Assembly (NCBI GenBank): GCA_022264855.1
Contig: JABYQU010000015.1
Location: 62,001 to 126,000 of the forward strand
Direction: 5' to 3'
DNA: 64,000 nt
From: Lenzites betulinus
Taxonomy: Eukaryota; Basidiomycota; Agaricomycetes; Polyporales; Polyporaceae
Position 1 is the stretch's first letter. Every line of letters begins with the position of its first letter. The notes under the pieces were generated by a model that saw nothing but the letters and a program-made list of their open reading frames with translations, had not been told where the DNA came from and searched no databases. Made by a program: the position numbers and the translations under genes. Shown here one piece after another: positions 18,319-28,472 of this stretch.

Positions 18319-19288
18319 GGGTGGAGAGTTGACTGAGGGTGGAGGTGGTGTGCAAGAGAAGGGATGTGAGGTGCGAGGGATGGAGCGAGAGTGAGGGCGG
18401 GGCTTTATGCAGCCGGTTGCGCGGACGGGTTTATAAGTGCAGATGACAAAGGCGGCGGTGTGTGGGTTCGCGGGAACTCGCGCGCGGAGAGGAGTGCGCA
18501 GGAAGGTGGCAGTAGAGGACAAACGTGAAGATTGGGTTCGAGGAGGTTGGAAAGCTGAGCGCAGAGTCATTCTCAGCCACACTAATATAATAGGCCTTGG
18601 CGGAGTTCTTCGCACGTTCGTGCCGATGAGATCCATCTCATCCGCTTACATCCGCTTGCCAATCACTGCAATTGCTCCTCCGAGTGCGACTATGCTCGGC
18701 TCAGATTATTGTCCCGTCCCACACTTGAGACACCCTTGTCGTATGAGCGCGCATGCGTCCTGGTCCACGCCCACAAGAGGTGGACTGACAATTTTTGTGG
18801 CCCAAGTGTTGTTTTCAGGAGCAGATGGTACGAGAAGGGCGTGGGAGATCGCGTAGATGGAAGGCTGTGATTGGCTGGGCGCTGTTATCTCGCGTCGGAG
18901 TCGAGCGCCGCGGAGGTCTGCTGGGCGTCTAATGATGCCGGAAGTGCGGGGATTACAGATCCGTCCGGGTCGGCTTCTCGAACCGAGACGGGGCGCGCGG
19001 ACGATGCGGACGAGAAAGGCTTGTCGTCCTGCGCATCGAGCACAACGCGTCCTTGGCCGTGCTCTCCGTCCTCGCGAGCGAACTCCAAGCATTGCCACGT
19101 CTTGGCTCTCCCAACCCGCCAGGTTTCATCCGAAGCGGTTGCCTGCGACTGCGCACCGACCTCTTGGCTCTCCCCGCCTACCCCGCACCATACTTCCGTC
19201 ATCCACGCCTTCTCCGACCCTCGCCCACACCCTCGTTCTCAGGACATCCGGTCCACAGCAACCACACTGCCGCCGTGTTCAGTCTCAA
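18319..19288. other. Divergent intergenic region
   Basis: It separates a minus-strand gene from the plus-strand acetoacetyl-CoA synthetase. An open frame in phase with the synthetase exists from 18857, but its composition (arginine- and proline-rich) does not look like the enzyme, so I treat it as leader or promoter. No other feature seen. Confidence 0.45.
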
Positions 19289-22200
19289 ATGGAACTCTGC
19301 ACTCCTAGTTCGCCCGAGACCGCTCGAGTGTCTGACTTCATGCGACGCATTAACGCCGCCCACGGCTTATCGCTCAGTACATACTACGAATTGTACAATT
19401 GGTCTACCCAGAACATCGGTCTTTTCTGGAGTGCCGTTTGGGACGATACGGGGATCGTCGGCCACAAGGGCAGTCACGTCGTCGACACGAACGCCCGGCC
19501 CCCTGAGAATCCCCCATGGTTCACAGAGGCCAAAGTGAATTACGCTGAGAACATGCTCCGATGTCGTTCTCCTCACAAGACCGCGCTCATACAAACCAGT
19601 ATGTTCTCGATCCCGATACGCACGTTCGTTGAAGCTCGCGGAGCCCTCACCTCCCTTCACCGCTAGTTGAACCGGAGCCGAACCATCCCAGCCCCGACTT
19701 CCGACGGGTCTCGTACGCCGAGCTGTATGCGCTGGTATCTGACCTCGTCTCAGCGTTCCTTGCGCGCGGACTAAAGCCGGGCGACCGCATTGCCTCATAC
19801 TCGTCCAACTGTGTGGTGCGTATCTATTCCGAATGCCGACAGTACTCTCCTTAGCGTTTCGCCATGTCACGAATCACCCGTCGGATCGCGCGGTCTATTC
19901 TTGAACTACAAAACCTTCGAGGACCGATGATGTGCCTCGGAACGAGTCATCATTGACGTACTCTATCATACACAGGAAAATGTGGCCGCTTGTCTCGCCT
20001 GCGCTGCTATCGGTGGGCATAGCGTTAACTGCGCGCAGGACACGTTCGAGCTGACTGTGCACAGGTTGTATATGGGTCAGCGCCGCAGCTGACTTTGGCG
20101 CGGAGGGGGTGTTCGAGAGGTGAGCTAGGTCGGCGTAGTGTACATCTGGATGCCCAATACTGATATATTTACTTAGGCTGGAACAAGTTCAACCACGCCT
20201 CATCATCTCCGTCGATGCTGTGGTGTGCGTCCCCACTACACGCCTACTTGGCATCTGTTGTTCACAGGGTACCATAGCTACAATGCCAAGATACATGCAC
20301 ACCTCCCGAAGCTCAGGTCTCTCCTGTCCAAGCTATCGGACAACGCGGAACTGCATCCCGAGGTGGTGGTCGTCCGGCACCCGTTCGATGTAACTCGCCG
20401 AGCAGACTGGGACCCGAGCTGGATCGACTGGACGGACCTTGTAGCCGAAGGCCAAGCGAAGAAACTGGGGCGCACCCTGGACGGTGAGATAGAGTGGCAA
20501 CGCCTCGACTTCAACTGGCCGCTGTGGATCCTCTTCAGCTCGGGTACCACAGGTGCGTTCTGCGCTTTCTTTCTGGAACTGCTGTGAACCTCTCGGGATC
20601 CGATCCGCGGCGTGTGAAGGTCGTCCGAAGTAAGGTCAGTCGTCCCTCGCGACATGCGGCTGCTCACGGGATGTGTGCAGGCCGATCGTCCACCGCGCAG
20701 GTGGGATGCTCATCCAGGCGAAGAAGGAGTTCGTGATCTGCGCGGACCTCAAGCCCGATGACGTGTTCTTCTACTATACCACAACGTTAGCGGCGTTTTG
20801 CATATGCGCTATAGCTCCCACTCACATGCCGCCCGGGCAGAGGGTGGATGATGTGGAACTTCCTCGTTAGCGGGCTCACCATTGGCTGCACGCTCGTCTT
20901 GTACGACGGAAGTCCGCTGCACGACCCCGCCTACCTGTGGCGCCTCGTCGATGACCTCGGAATCACGATATTCGGCACGAGCGCAAAGTACATTGATCAG
21001 CTGGCGGTGAGTTTCTCAAATGTACTCATGCGTGTCCCCGCGGCAAACCTTGAGCGTATTCCGTGTGAACGTGATTGACTGCGCCGTTCTCTACAGAAAG
21101 TGTATAAGCCTGCGGAACACCACAAACTGTCGACTCTCCGGCACGTTTACTCCACAGGCTCGCCCCTGGCGCCGCACCTCTTCGACTTCGTCTACGAGCA
21201 TATCAGCCCTAATGTCCTTCTCGGTTCCATAACCGGTGCGTGCACCCGTTCTCTCCCCAGCCTTCTCACCGGTGGCGCTCCGCGCACGGCTGACACGCGA
21301 CCTGCCACAGGAGGCACGGACATCTGCTCGCTCTTCGCGGGGATGTGCTCGGCGCTCCCCGTCTTCCGCGGCGAGATCCAGTGCCGGCTGCTCGGGATGG
21401 CCATCCAGGCATACACGCCTACCGGGACCGCCGCAGGGCCAGACGAGGCGGGCGAGCTTGTCTGCCTGAAGCCCTTCCCGTGCATGCCCGCTGGGTTCTG
21501 GCCATTGCCGGGGTACGGCAGCGCCGCGGCCGTCGCGGCAGCAGCAAAACGTTATCAGGACGCGTACTTCTCCGAGTTTGAGGGTGTCTGGTGTGAGTGC
21601 CTCGCCGCGGGCGCACCTTGGAGTCGACGGCTCAGCTGACAAACGGACGACGCTACGCGTGCCTCGTCACGGTGTGCAGACCACGGTGACCACGTTGTCG
21701 TCACGAGCTCGAGAGCCGGGAACGGCGGGGGCCTGATCATGCTCGGCCGGAGCGACGGCGTCCTGTGCGTACGCTTCCTCCCATTCACTTTCCTAACGCG
21801 CGCCTGGAGTGTCGGACCCAACGCTCACTCTGCCCGCCCACCAGGAACCCCGGCGGCGTGCGCTTCGGCTCGGCGGAGATTTACGACGTGCTCGAGCACT
21901 GCTTCGCGCCGACGGCGACGCACGCGGCACACACCGTCGCGGACAGCCTCGTCGTCGGCCAGAGCGTCGCGCAGGGCGCGGACGAGCGCGTCGTTCTGTT
22001 CGTGAAGCTACTTGAGGGCCAGACGCTCACGCCCGAGCTCGAGGCGCGCATCCGGACGGAGATTCGCGCGCGCAGGAGCGCACGGCATGTCCCCGCGCGG
22101 GTGAGTACATGCGCCTAGGGCACTCCGGGTCGGAGTCGCGCTGTATGCAGTGTGCACGCGTGCACGACTTCGCGGCGATTTCGAACGGTGAACGTTCATG

Positions 22201-22474
22201 GCTGATAATATCGTGCAGATCATCCAGGTCGACGATATCCCGTACACGGTGAACATGAAACGAGTGGAGGTGCCTGTGAAGAAGGTAAGTAGAACTGTAC
22301 TCCTGTGCGCGGACCCGGCCACTGAGTAGTGCTGTCGGGTGCTTGTTCTGTTTGGCGAAATAGATCATCAACGGCGCCCCATTGAGCAGTGTCAATCCAG
22401 CGACGATGAAGAATCCGGAATGTCTTGAGGCGTACGCAAAGATTGGGGTGCAGTTGCGAGCAGAGGGGCTGTAA
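19289..22474 (+). CDS. Acetoacetyl-CoA synthetase (EC 6.2.1.16)
   Basis: It activates acetoacetate to acetoacetyl-CoA with ATP in the cytosol, feeding sterol and lipid synthesis from ketone bodies (family knowledge). Fifteen exons, 697 aa: 19289-19598, 19667-19815, 19976-20012, 20065-20119, 20177-20224, 20278-20552, 20620-20629, 20681-20785, 20841-21006, 21097-21235, 21311-21592, 21680-21764, 21845-22100, 22219-22284, 22364-22474. The usual family length is about 650-700. The start at 19289 (MELCTPSSPE) was chosen because family similarity begins right after it. Signatures: IWVSAAADFGAEGV, AMP-binding loop FSSGTTGRPKPIVH (near residue 290), GWMMWNFLVSGL, GGTDICSLFAG, YHGDHVVVT, GRSDGVLNPGGVRFGSAEIY, and C-terminal VPVKKIINGAPLSSVNP. 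The 10-nt exon 7 supplies GRPK of the loop. No lesions seen. Confidence 0.93.
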
Positions 22475-22819
22475 AATGAGTTGAACTCTGGAGGTCTGAT
22501 ACTTTGGTGAAGGCGAGTTATATTCAATAATCATGAAAGTGATGGATTCGAACGTGACTGTTATTTTCTCGTGAAAAGAAACCGCAGCCTTAGTACCCGC
22601 ATACACATACCTCAACGTACATCATAATCCATCTCATACCCCTTGAGGGAGCACCTCCAGTAAGCAAGCTGGGGCGGGAACATTTTCCCCCACCTTGCAC
22701 ACGGCCTGTATAAACTTCCCATGAATCTAGCTCGTCAACCTCTTCTTTCTTCGCATTCTCCTGAAACATCCATGAATCCTCTCCATCAGATGACCCAAAC
22801 TTTCGATACCACTGCTCAT

Positions 22820-23890
22820 CCCATTGGCATAAGTAATGCTTCTGCGCCGAGCGCTTCTTCTGTGGCCCAGGTATCTGTCGGCGAAGGGTCGCCCCAGTTG
22901 TGCGTGTGCGCCAGAGTGTCTGGTTTGCTCGTGCGGCAATAATACCAGCCCAGGGTCCACCGACTGCAGCTGAACGCCATGGGCACGGGTTCGAGTTTGC
23001 GCTTGTCCTTGATGCAAAACAGAACTCTAATGAAGATCCATATGAATGATTCCAGGTCGTGGCGATACAGATTTTTAACTTTGCCAGTGAGCGTATTCTC
23101 GACGTTGAGCAGTTCAGTTATCATGAAAGGGATGGTGCCAATCCCCTCGATGCCGGAGGACGCCAAATCTACTTACATTGATGCATTCCAACCAGGCGCG
23201 GACGAACGGCCCCCCATAGAATCAATGCAGGGGATATAGGCAGTCTGCCATGATCATGCGGAGTACACCGCACGCCTCGACTTCTTGCCCGTCGACAGAT
23301 TGTTTGGCAAGAGGGATTCCAAGCTTAACGCATATCGCGCGCGTGTTGTACTCGCTGCACTCCTTGTGATCCACGACTATCGGCATATGGTCGGCGACAG
23401 CTGGTACGCCAGGCACGCGCGCAAGAGCACGGGCAATGATGTCGGCTTCATAAATTTGATTCGAGTCCACCCAGGATGACTTGGTGACCGACGGCTTCAT
23501 ATACTTACGCCGGATGATCCACGCGAAGGGTCGGACACGACGCCCCAACAACCGTAGTGCATTTCCCTTGTATCCCCAACGTCCTGGGCACGGTTGCCGA
23601 GCCGTGCACTTGCACGCATTCGCCCAGTTTACCGGCAGCCATGTAGCTAGGAGTGTCATCACGCGGATACCCAGTCTGGAGGGTTTCAACGGCGCCGAGA
23701 TGGAATCCGGGGATGAGGCCTGAGGCCCCAGTCCTCGACATCGAAGCGAGGAGCCTCGGAGGCGAGGTAGGTCCTGGAGAAAGTTGAGGCCGTGGGTTGG
23801 ATGGCCCCATCATGGTCGTACCACCACAAATGTACGGTGGCATCTGCGGTGGTGTCAGCTCATATATCCACATAGGAGGACGTGACATGC
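22820..23890 (-). pseudogene. FunK1-type fungal protein kinase relic
   Basis: Pieces of the fungus-specific FunK1 kinase family are readable on the minus strand: SWVDSNQIYEADIIARAL and a stretch to CLYPLH (about 23222-23480), GPFVRAWLECIN just after it, then GTIPFMITELL and YRHDLESFIWIF (about 23030-23160). The catalytic loop (HRD.S..N) and the DWD/DFG-equivalent segment expected between GPFVRAW and GTIPFM are absent; only about 60 bp separate these motifs. A stop codon follows CLYPLH. I read this as a kinase gene that lost its active site by internal deletion and has since decayed. The N-terminal third (23505-23888) is poorly conserved. Confidence 0.65.
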
Positions 23891-23904
23891 ATGCGCACCG
23901 AATA

Positions 23905-24330
23905 TAAAGAGGACATCCAGCTCGTGTTTGTCCAGCCTGACTCTCGAGGGGACGAGAACGTCGTGCTAGCTCATGGCCCGCGGAGGTCGATCCGTTATAG
24001 CAGCCGCGAGCTCGTCATATCCCTGCTCGACATTGTAAACACGCTTCAGAGTAGCCAATGAAGACAGCGCGATACTGGGCGTCCGCTTCGTGAGCACATC
24101 GTCAGAAACGTCGGAGCCGGGGTAATAAATATTTGCCCTCGATCTCGTGTTCACCGTTGCGGTATAGGTGGATATGTGTCGAGCGTATCCCTCTGGCGGT
24201 AACTGCACCTCGACACGTTCAGATCTCCCAGTCTGTTCAGTGCTTCATTAACGTTGTAACGAACGGCGCTTAGCGTTCGTGATCGCATTCGAGTTCTCTG
24301 CGGCTGTAGTGTAGAGGAAAGCACAAATAT
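23905..24330 (-). pseudogene. Decayed gene fragment, copy B
   Basis: The inverted, diverged copy of 15150-15560. Minus-strand peptides in alternating frames: SAVRYNVNEALNRLGDLN, DDVLTKRTPSIALSSLATLK, NVEQGYDELAAAITDRPP. It begins after a pyrimidine run and CTACACTACAG that resembles a splice acceptor. Frame breaks show it is not functional. It lies directly upstream, in transcription sense, of the FunK1 relic. Confidence 0.55.
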
Positions 24331-25038
24331 GATAGACAAGGAAGACGCGTGCACGCACTGATTGTTCAACAATTGATTCCTAGAAGCCTGCGTCGTTGCA
24401 GATGCTCAACACGACCATCAGGGTGCTTTTGAGTCGGACGGCCCGGTTCTCCAGGGCATATATGAGGAACTGATCGAAGAAGCATGTTGTCTGTGAGTTT
24501 ATTTCGTGGAGAAATGCCTGTAGACAGAGAACGCATGCGAACTGTTCACATTGACGTTCAGGCAATGATTGATGGAGTCAGACAGAACTCACTGAGCGTC
24601 CGAAACGCCTCCAACGTCCGCACGGCTTCCCTTGCTCGCGGTGATTTGGTTCACGGGGTATAATTTGCTAACACTTAAAGCTTGCGTCCTACTGGAGTCT
24701 ATGACTGTTATTGGCGCTCTATTCTTGAACCTTGATGAACTTGAGACTGGAGACCGTGGTGGCTAGTACAAATAGTACTGTATACTAGCGGCCACTGCCA
24801 AGCGCGATGGGCGCCTACGAGGGATCCACGCTTAACAAATGCGGAAAACTACTGACGTCGAGCTCCTGGGCGTCTCCACATCCTTGGACTCGAACAGCGT
24901 GATGACCTCGGACGAACGTGCGCCCTCCTCGAAGCTCTCCCTCTCGCCATGACCATCCCCAATTAGAGCTACCCTACCGGTTCCCATTTGCGTACTGCTC
25001 AGGTTAATCGCCCTCCGTAGACCTTGCCTGCTGCCGCC
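24331..25038. other. Gene-poor spacer
   Basis: No convincing gene. A 61-codon minus-strand frame (24380-24565, with FLHEINSQTTCFFDQFLIYA) has ordinary amino-acid composition and could be an orphan exon of the relic to its left, but has no start context. A near-palindrome CTAGTA...TACTAG is at about 24764-24789. The right end is the promoter of the endopolyphosphatase gene. Confidence 0.4.
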
Positions 25039-27824
25039 ATGCTAGAGCTCAACATTCTCCTCCTCGTTGTGCTTGTGTTCGTCCGCGAAACCATCGGGGT
25101 GCCTGCGCAAACGCCATTCGAGATATCTCCGATAGATACCAACGCTAGTAAGTCCGACTCGCCATCGCCGAGACCTCAGGTCGCGTGCGCGGTCGTCTGA
25201 CTGTGGTCCGCATGTCCCAGAACCGCGGCGCAAGCTCCAGGGCCGCTTTCTGCACATTACAGATATCCACCCCGACCCGCACTATCGCGTCGGCTCGTCC
25301 GAGAAGAAGGCATGCCACCGGGGAAAGCCCAAGGAGGGGAAGAGCGCTGCGGGGTTTTACGGCCTGCCCTTCAGGTGCGTATGCGGTCAAGGTTCAGGAC
25401 CTGGTTGGCTGCCGGTGGCTAGCTAGCAACCCCCGCCGAAAACATTCAGTCTCAAGCGACTGATTGAGTGTTTTCCGAGGACTTCGACGAGTTCTACGGC
25501 GCATACAAGCACTTTGACACTCACCGCTGCCTAGCGGCTAGCCAGTCATGGCAGCAGCCGACCAGGCCCTCACAATTATAGCGGAACGCACGCTGATGCT
25601 TCGGAGCAGCGACTGCGATGCGCCGTTCTCGCTCACGAACCTCACCCTGGATTTTCTAGATAGAGAATGGACAGACGAGATAGATTTCGTGATATGTGAA
25701 TCTCCTCCGCCGCCCTCTCGCGTGTGCTTCGATGCTCACCCCGTCGCGTAGGGACAGGAGACAGTGCGAGGTACATTCCGCGTTCGTGAGCGGGCAACGC
25801 GACGCCCTGTCTGACGGGCCCCGCCGCCAGACATGACAACGACCGTCGGCACCCGCGCACGACGGCGGAAATCTACGACCTCAACCGCGCCATGGCGAAG
25901 AAGATGGAACACGTCTTTGTGCGGAAGGGCATCCCTGTCGTGCCCAGCATAGGTGCGCCGCCTCCCGTGTTCCGCGCAGAACGTCCGCCGACTTTACGTG
26001 CGCAGGCAACAACGATGTATGGCGTAGGTGCTTCCGTTTCTCTGCTCGCGCGCGTGCCACTGACTTTTCGATCCTTCGCAGCGCATGTGAGTGAATCTGG
26101 TATTACGGCAGGTAATGAAGGCTAAATGGGTGCACAGAACATCATGCTACCAGGTGTGTGCTTCGTTCGAAGTTCTGTACGGACCCGGCTCACGTCTTCC
26201 AGGGCCGAACAGCATAACGGCCGAGTTTACGTCGTGAGTGCCGCGCGGCACCTCTGCCCAGCTGCACGAAACCGTTCTGAGGGTTTGCAGGATATGGCGC
26301 GCCTTTGTGCCGTTTCCGTCGTATCAGGTGTTCCAGCGCGGTGGCTATTTCTCCGTCGAGGTCGTACCAGAATCTCTGGCGGTGGTGAGCCTGAACACGA
26401 TGTACTTCTACGATTCAAACACAGGTGAGCTTCGCCCGCTGCAATGGACCTCCTCTCCGCATTTTGACTTGCCGTCGCGATGGCGACCGGACAGCTGTGG
26501 GAGGCTGCGAGCGGACAGGTCCTCAAGACCCCGGGAACCTCCAATTGGACTGGCTAGAAGTGCAGCTGAAGGCGTTCCGCGACCGGGGGATGCAGGTATG
26601 CAGTGCCCTCCGATTGGTCCGGCGCATAATTAACGTTACCCACAGGTTTGGCTTTCGGGGCATGTCCCACCGTCGCCCCGCAACTTCTACTCCGAATGTG
26701 TTAGTGCGCACTCGGCTGGCGATGGTATTCAGTGGCTGACGTCTTCGGATAGTACGTTCGCTACCTGGAGCTTTCGCTGAGGTACCAGGATACGATTGTG
26801 GGACACCTGTACGGCGTGAGTGCTCGCCGTCCGCCTCTGCGTCCGGACCACACTGATGTGGAAGCTGTGCGTCTGCGTACAGCATATGAATATGGATCAC
26901 GTAAGTGCGATGCGAGCCGTTCTCGAAGATCGCGCATGCTGAACACCGTTGCAGTTCTTTCTACTGGACGCAGAGCAGCTCACGCGAAGTCGCGACGTGG
27001 CCCCCGCTCTGCACGCGGCGGCGGCTGGCGACCCGGCCGTGCTGAAGCACCCGAAGAAGGAGTTGTACAAGCTGCTGCTGCAGGAATTCGCAGACCTTCC
27101 AGGTGCAGCACGGCTGAACCATGACAACTATGCAGTCGTCAACGTCGCGCCGTCGGTCATCCCGACGTACCTGCCCTCGTTCCGGATATACGCATACAAC
27201 AGCACGGGGGAGGCGTACAGACCCGGGCAGCCCGGGGACGTCGTCGCGGCGCACTCGCTGAGGTCGCTTGCGGGTGCGCAGTGCGCGGACGGCGGGGCCT
27301 ACGCACACAGCTGGCGGTGCCACCTGGCGCAGCCGTGGCACTCGGACGCGCGATCGCCCTCGCGGACGAACAGGCTGTGGACGCCACTTGGCTATGCCCA
27401 GGTGCGTGCGCGCGGCGCGATCTGCGATGTGTTTGGCTGATATATTACGTCGCAGTACACGCTCCGGGACATGGACACTGCTGATGAAAGCCGCCCGCCG
27501 AAATTCAAACTCGAGTACCTGACGTTCCCCGTGGCGGCCCTGCACCCGGATGCGGACGGGGCCGCGAACGCCACCGACAGCGACAGCGAGGTGGGGGCGG
27601 CCAAGGACAAGGCGAAGGTCTGGCGGCCGATCCCGCGGCGCCACCTGCCGCGGACGCTGCGAAACACGACGGTGGGGAAGTCGAAGAAGTACGCGCCGTA
27701 TGGGATGGAGGAGCTGACGATTGGGGCGTGGACGGGGCTGGCGCAGCGGCTGGGGCGGGCGAAGGCGAAGGGGCTGCGGTCGCGGTTCCGGGAGTACATG
27801 TACATGGGTGCGAACGGGGAGTAA
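25039..27824 (+). CDS. ppn1: Vacuolar endopolyphosphatase (PPN1 family)
   Basis: It cleaves inorganic polyphosphate chains; a calcineurin-like metallophosphoesterase anchored in the vacuole membrane by an N-terminal segment (family knowledge). 581 aa in 16 exons: 25039-25147, 25221-25374, 25610-25695, 25752-25770, 25831-25952, 26006-26023, 26082-26086, 26138-26153, 26203-26233, 26291-26424, 26495-26595, 26646-26699, 26753-26815, 26883-26900, 26955-27401, 27456-27824. Residues 1-20 (MLELNILLLVVLVFVRETIG) form the signal anchor. Metal-site motifs: TDIHPDPHY (~50), WTGDSARHDND (~117), GNNDVWPHNIM (~164), SGHVPPS (~267), GHLYGHMNMDHF (~300). Exon 7 has only five bases (CGCAT) yet is needed for WPHNIM. 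Exons 4, 6, 8 and 14 have 19, 18, 16 and 18 bases. Intron 2 is unusually long (235 nt). Confidence 0.93.
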
Positions 27825-28472
27825 TGCGAGGGGGAGTGTTTGTTCCTGCGATGAGGGAGCTCAAGAACGGAGTGTCGGATGTGCTTGTTCCTGTGAGGGA
27901 GAACAGTCACGACGTGCGATGGATGACGGATGGGGGCGTGGGAAGACGGCGGGCTGGAGGACGGGGGACGCCGAGAGTTGCCTTGACCACCGACGACGTT
28001 GTGCCCGCGCGTACTTTCTTGCCATCCGAACTTTGGACCCTTCCGCCGCGTCGGCGACATTCGCACTTGTCTTTTCTGTTTGTATCTACGCCGTGCGCAA
28101 CAGAGGGCTCGGGGTCTGCCTCCGCTTCTTCCTCCTCCTCCGTCTGCGCCGCGATAGGATCAGCTCATCTGCATCACTGCACCTCCAGTGCCTGTGCCCT
28201 GCCAGCTTCCATCCCAGCCCTTTTACTCGACACCGCCGGCCCTTCGCTCTTCAGCCCCCCTCCTTCGCTTCGCACCCCACCTCTCTTTCCCTTCCTCTTC
28301 CTCACCGGCTGGGCCGCTCGCTTCAGGATCTCGCATCCCTCGTCCCACTGTCCTTACCCCTCACGGGTCTTGCTCTCGCTCTCAGCCCCATCTTCTGCGC
28401 CACTGCTCATCATCGCACCAGCCTGGCCTGAGCCCAAGTCTGCCCGCAAAGTATCTATCTCTACTTATCTGC
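27825..28472. other. Intergenic region upstream of the RFX gene
   Basis: Tail of the endopolyphosphatase gene, then a pyrimidine-rich (CT/CCT) stretch from about 28100 that is typical of fungal promoters and leaders. An open frame in phase with the RFX gene extends upstream to 28188 but is serine/proline/leucine filler typical of translated CT-rich DNA. No separate gene seen. Confidence 0.45.

Noticed and set aside
17596..18636. 346-codon minus-strand frame
   Set aside because: It overlaps the four-exon gene in another frame and reads through its introns. Its composition is T/S/P/R filler.
18857..19288. N-terminal extension of acetoacetyl-CoA synthetase
   Set aside because: In frame, but the 144 extra residues are R/P/S-rich and unlike the family, which begins near MELCTPSSPE.
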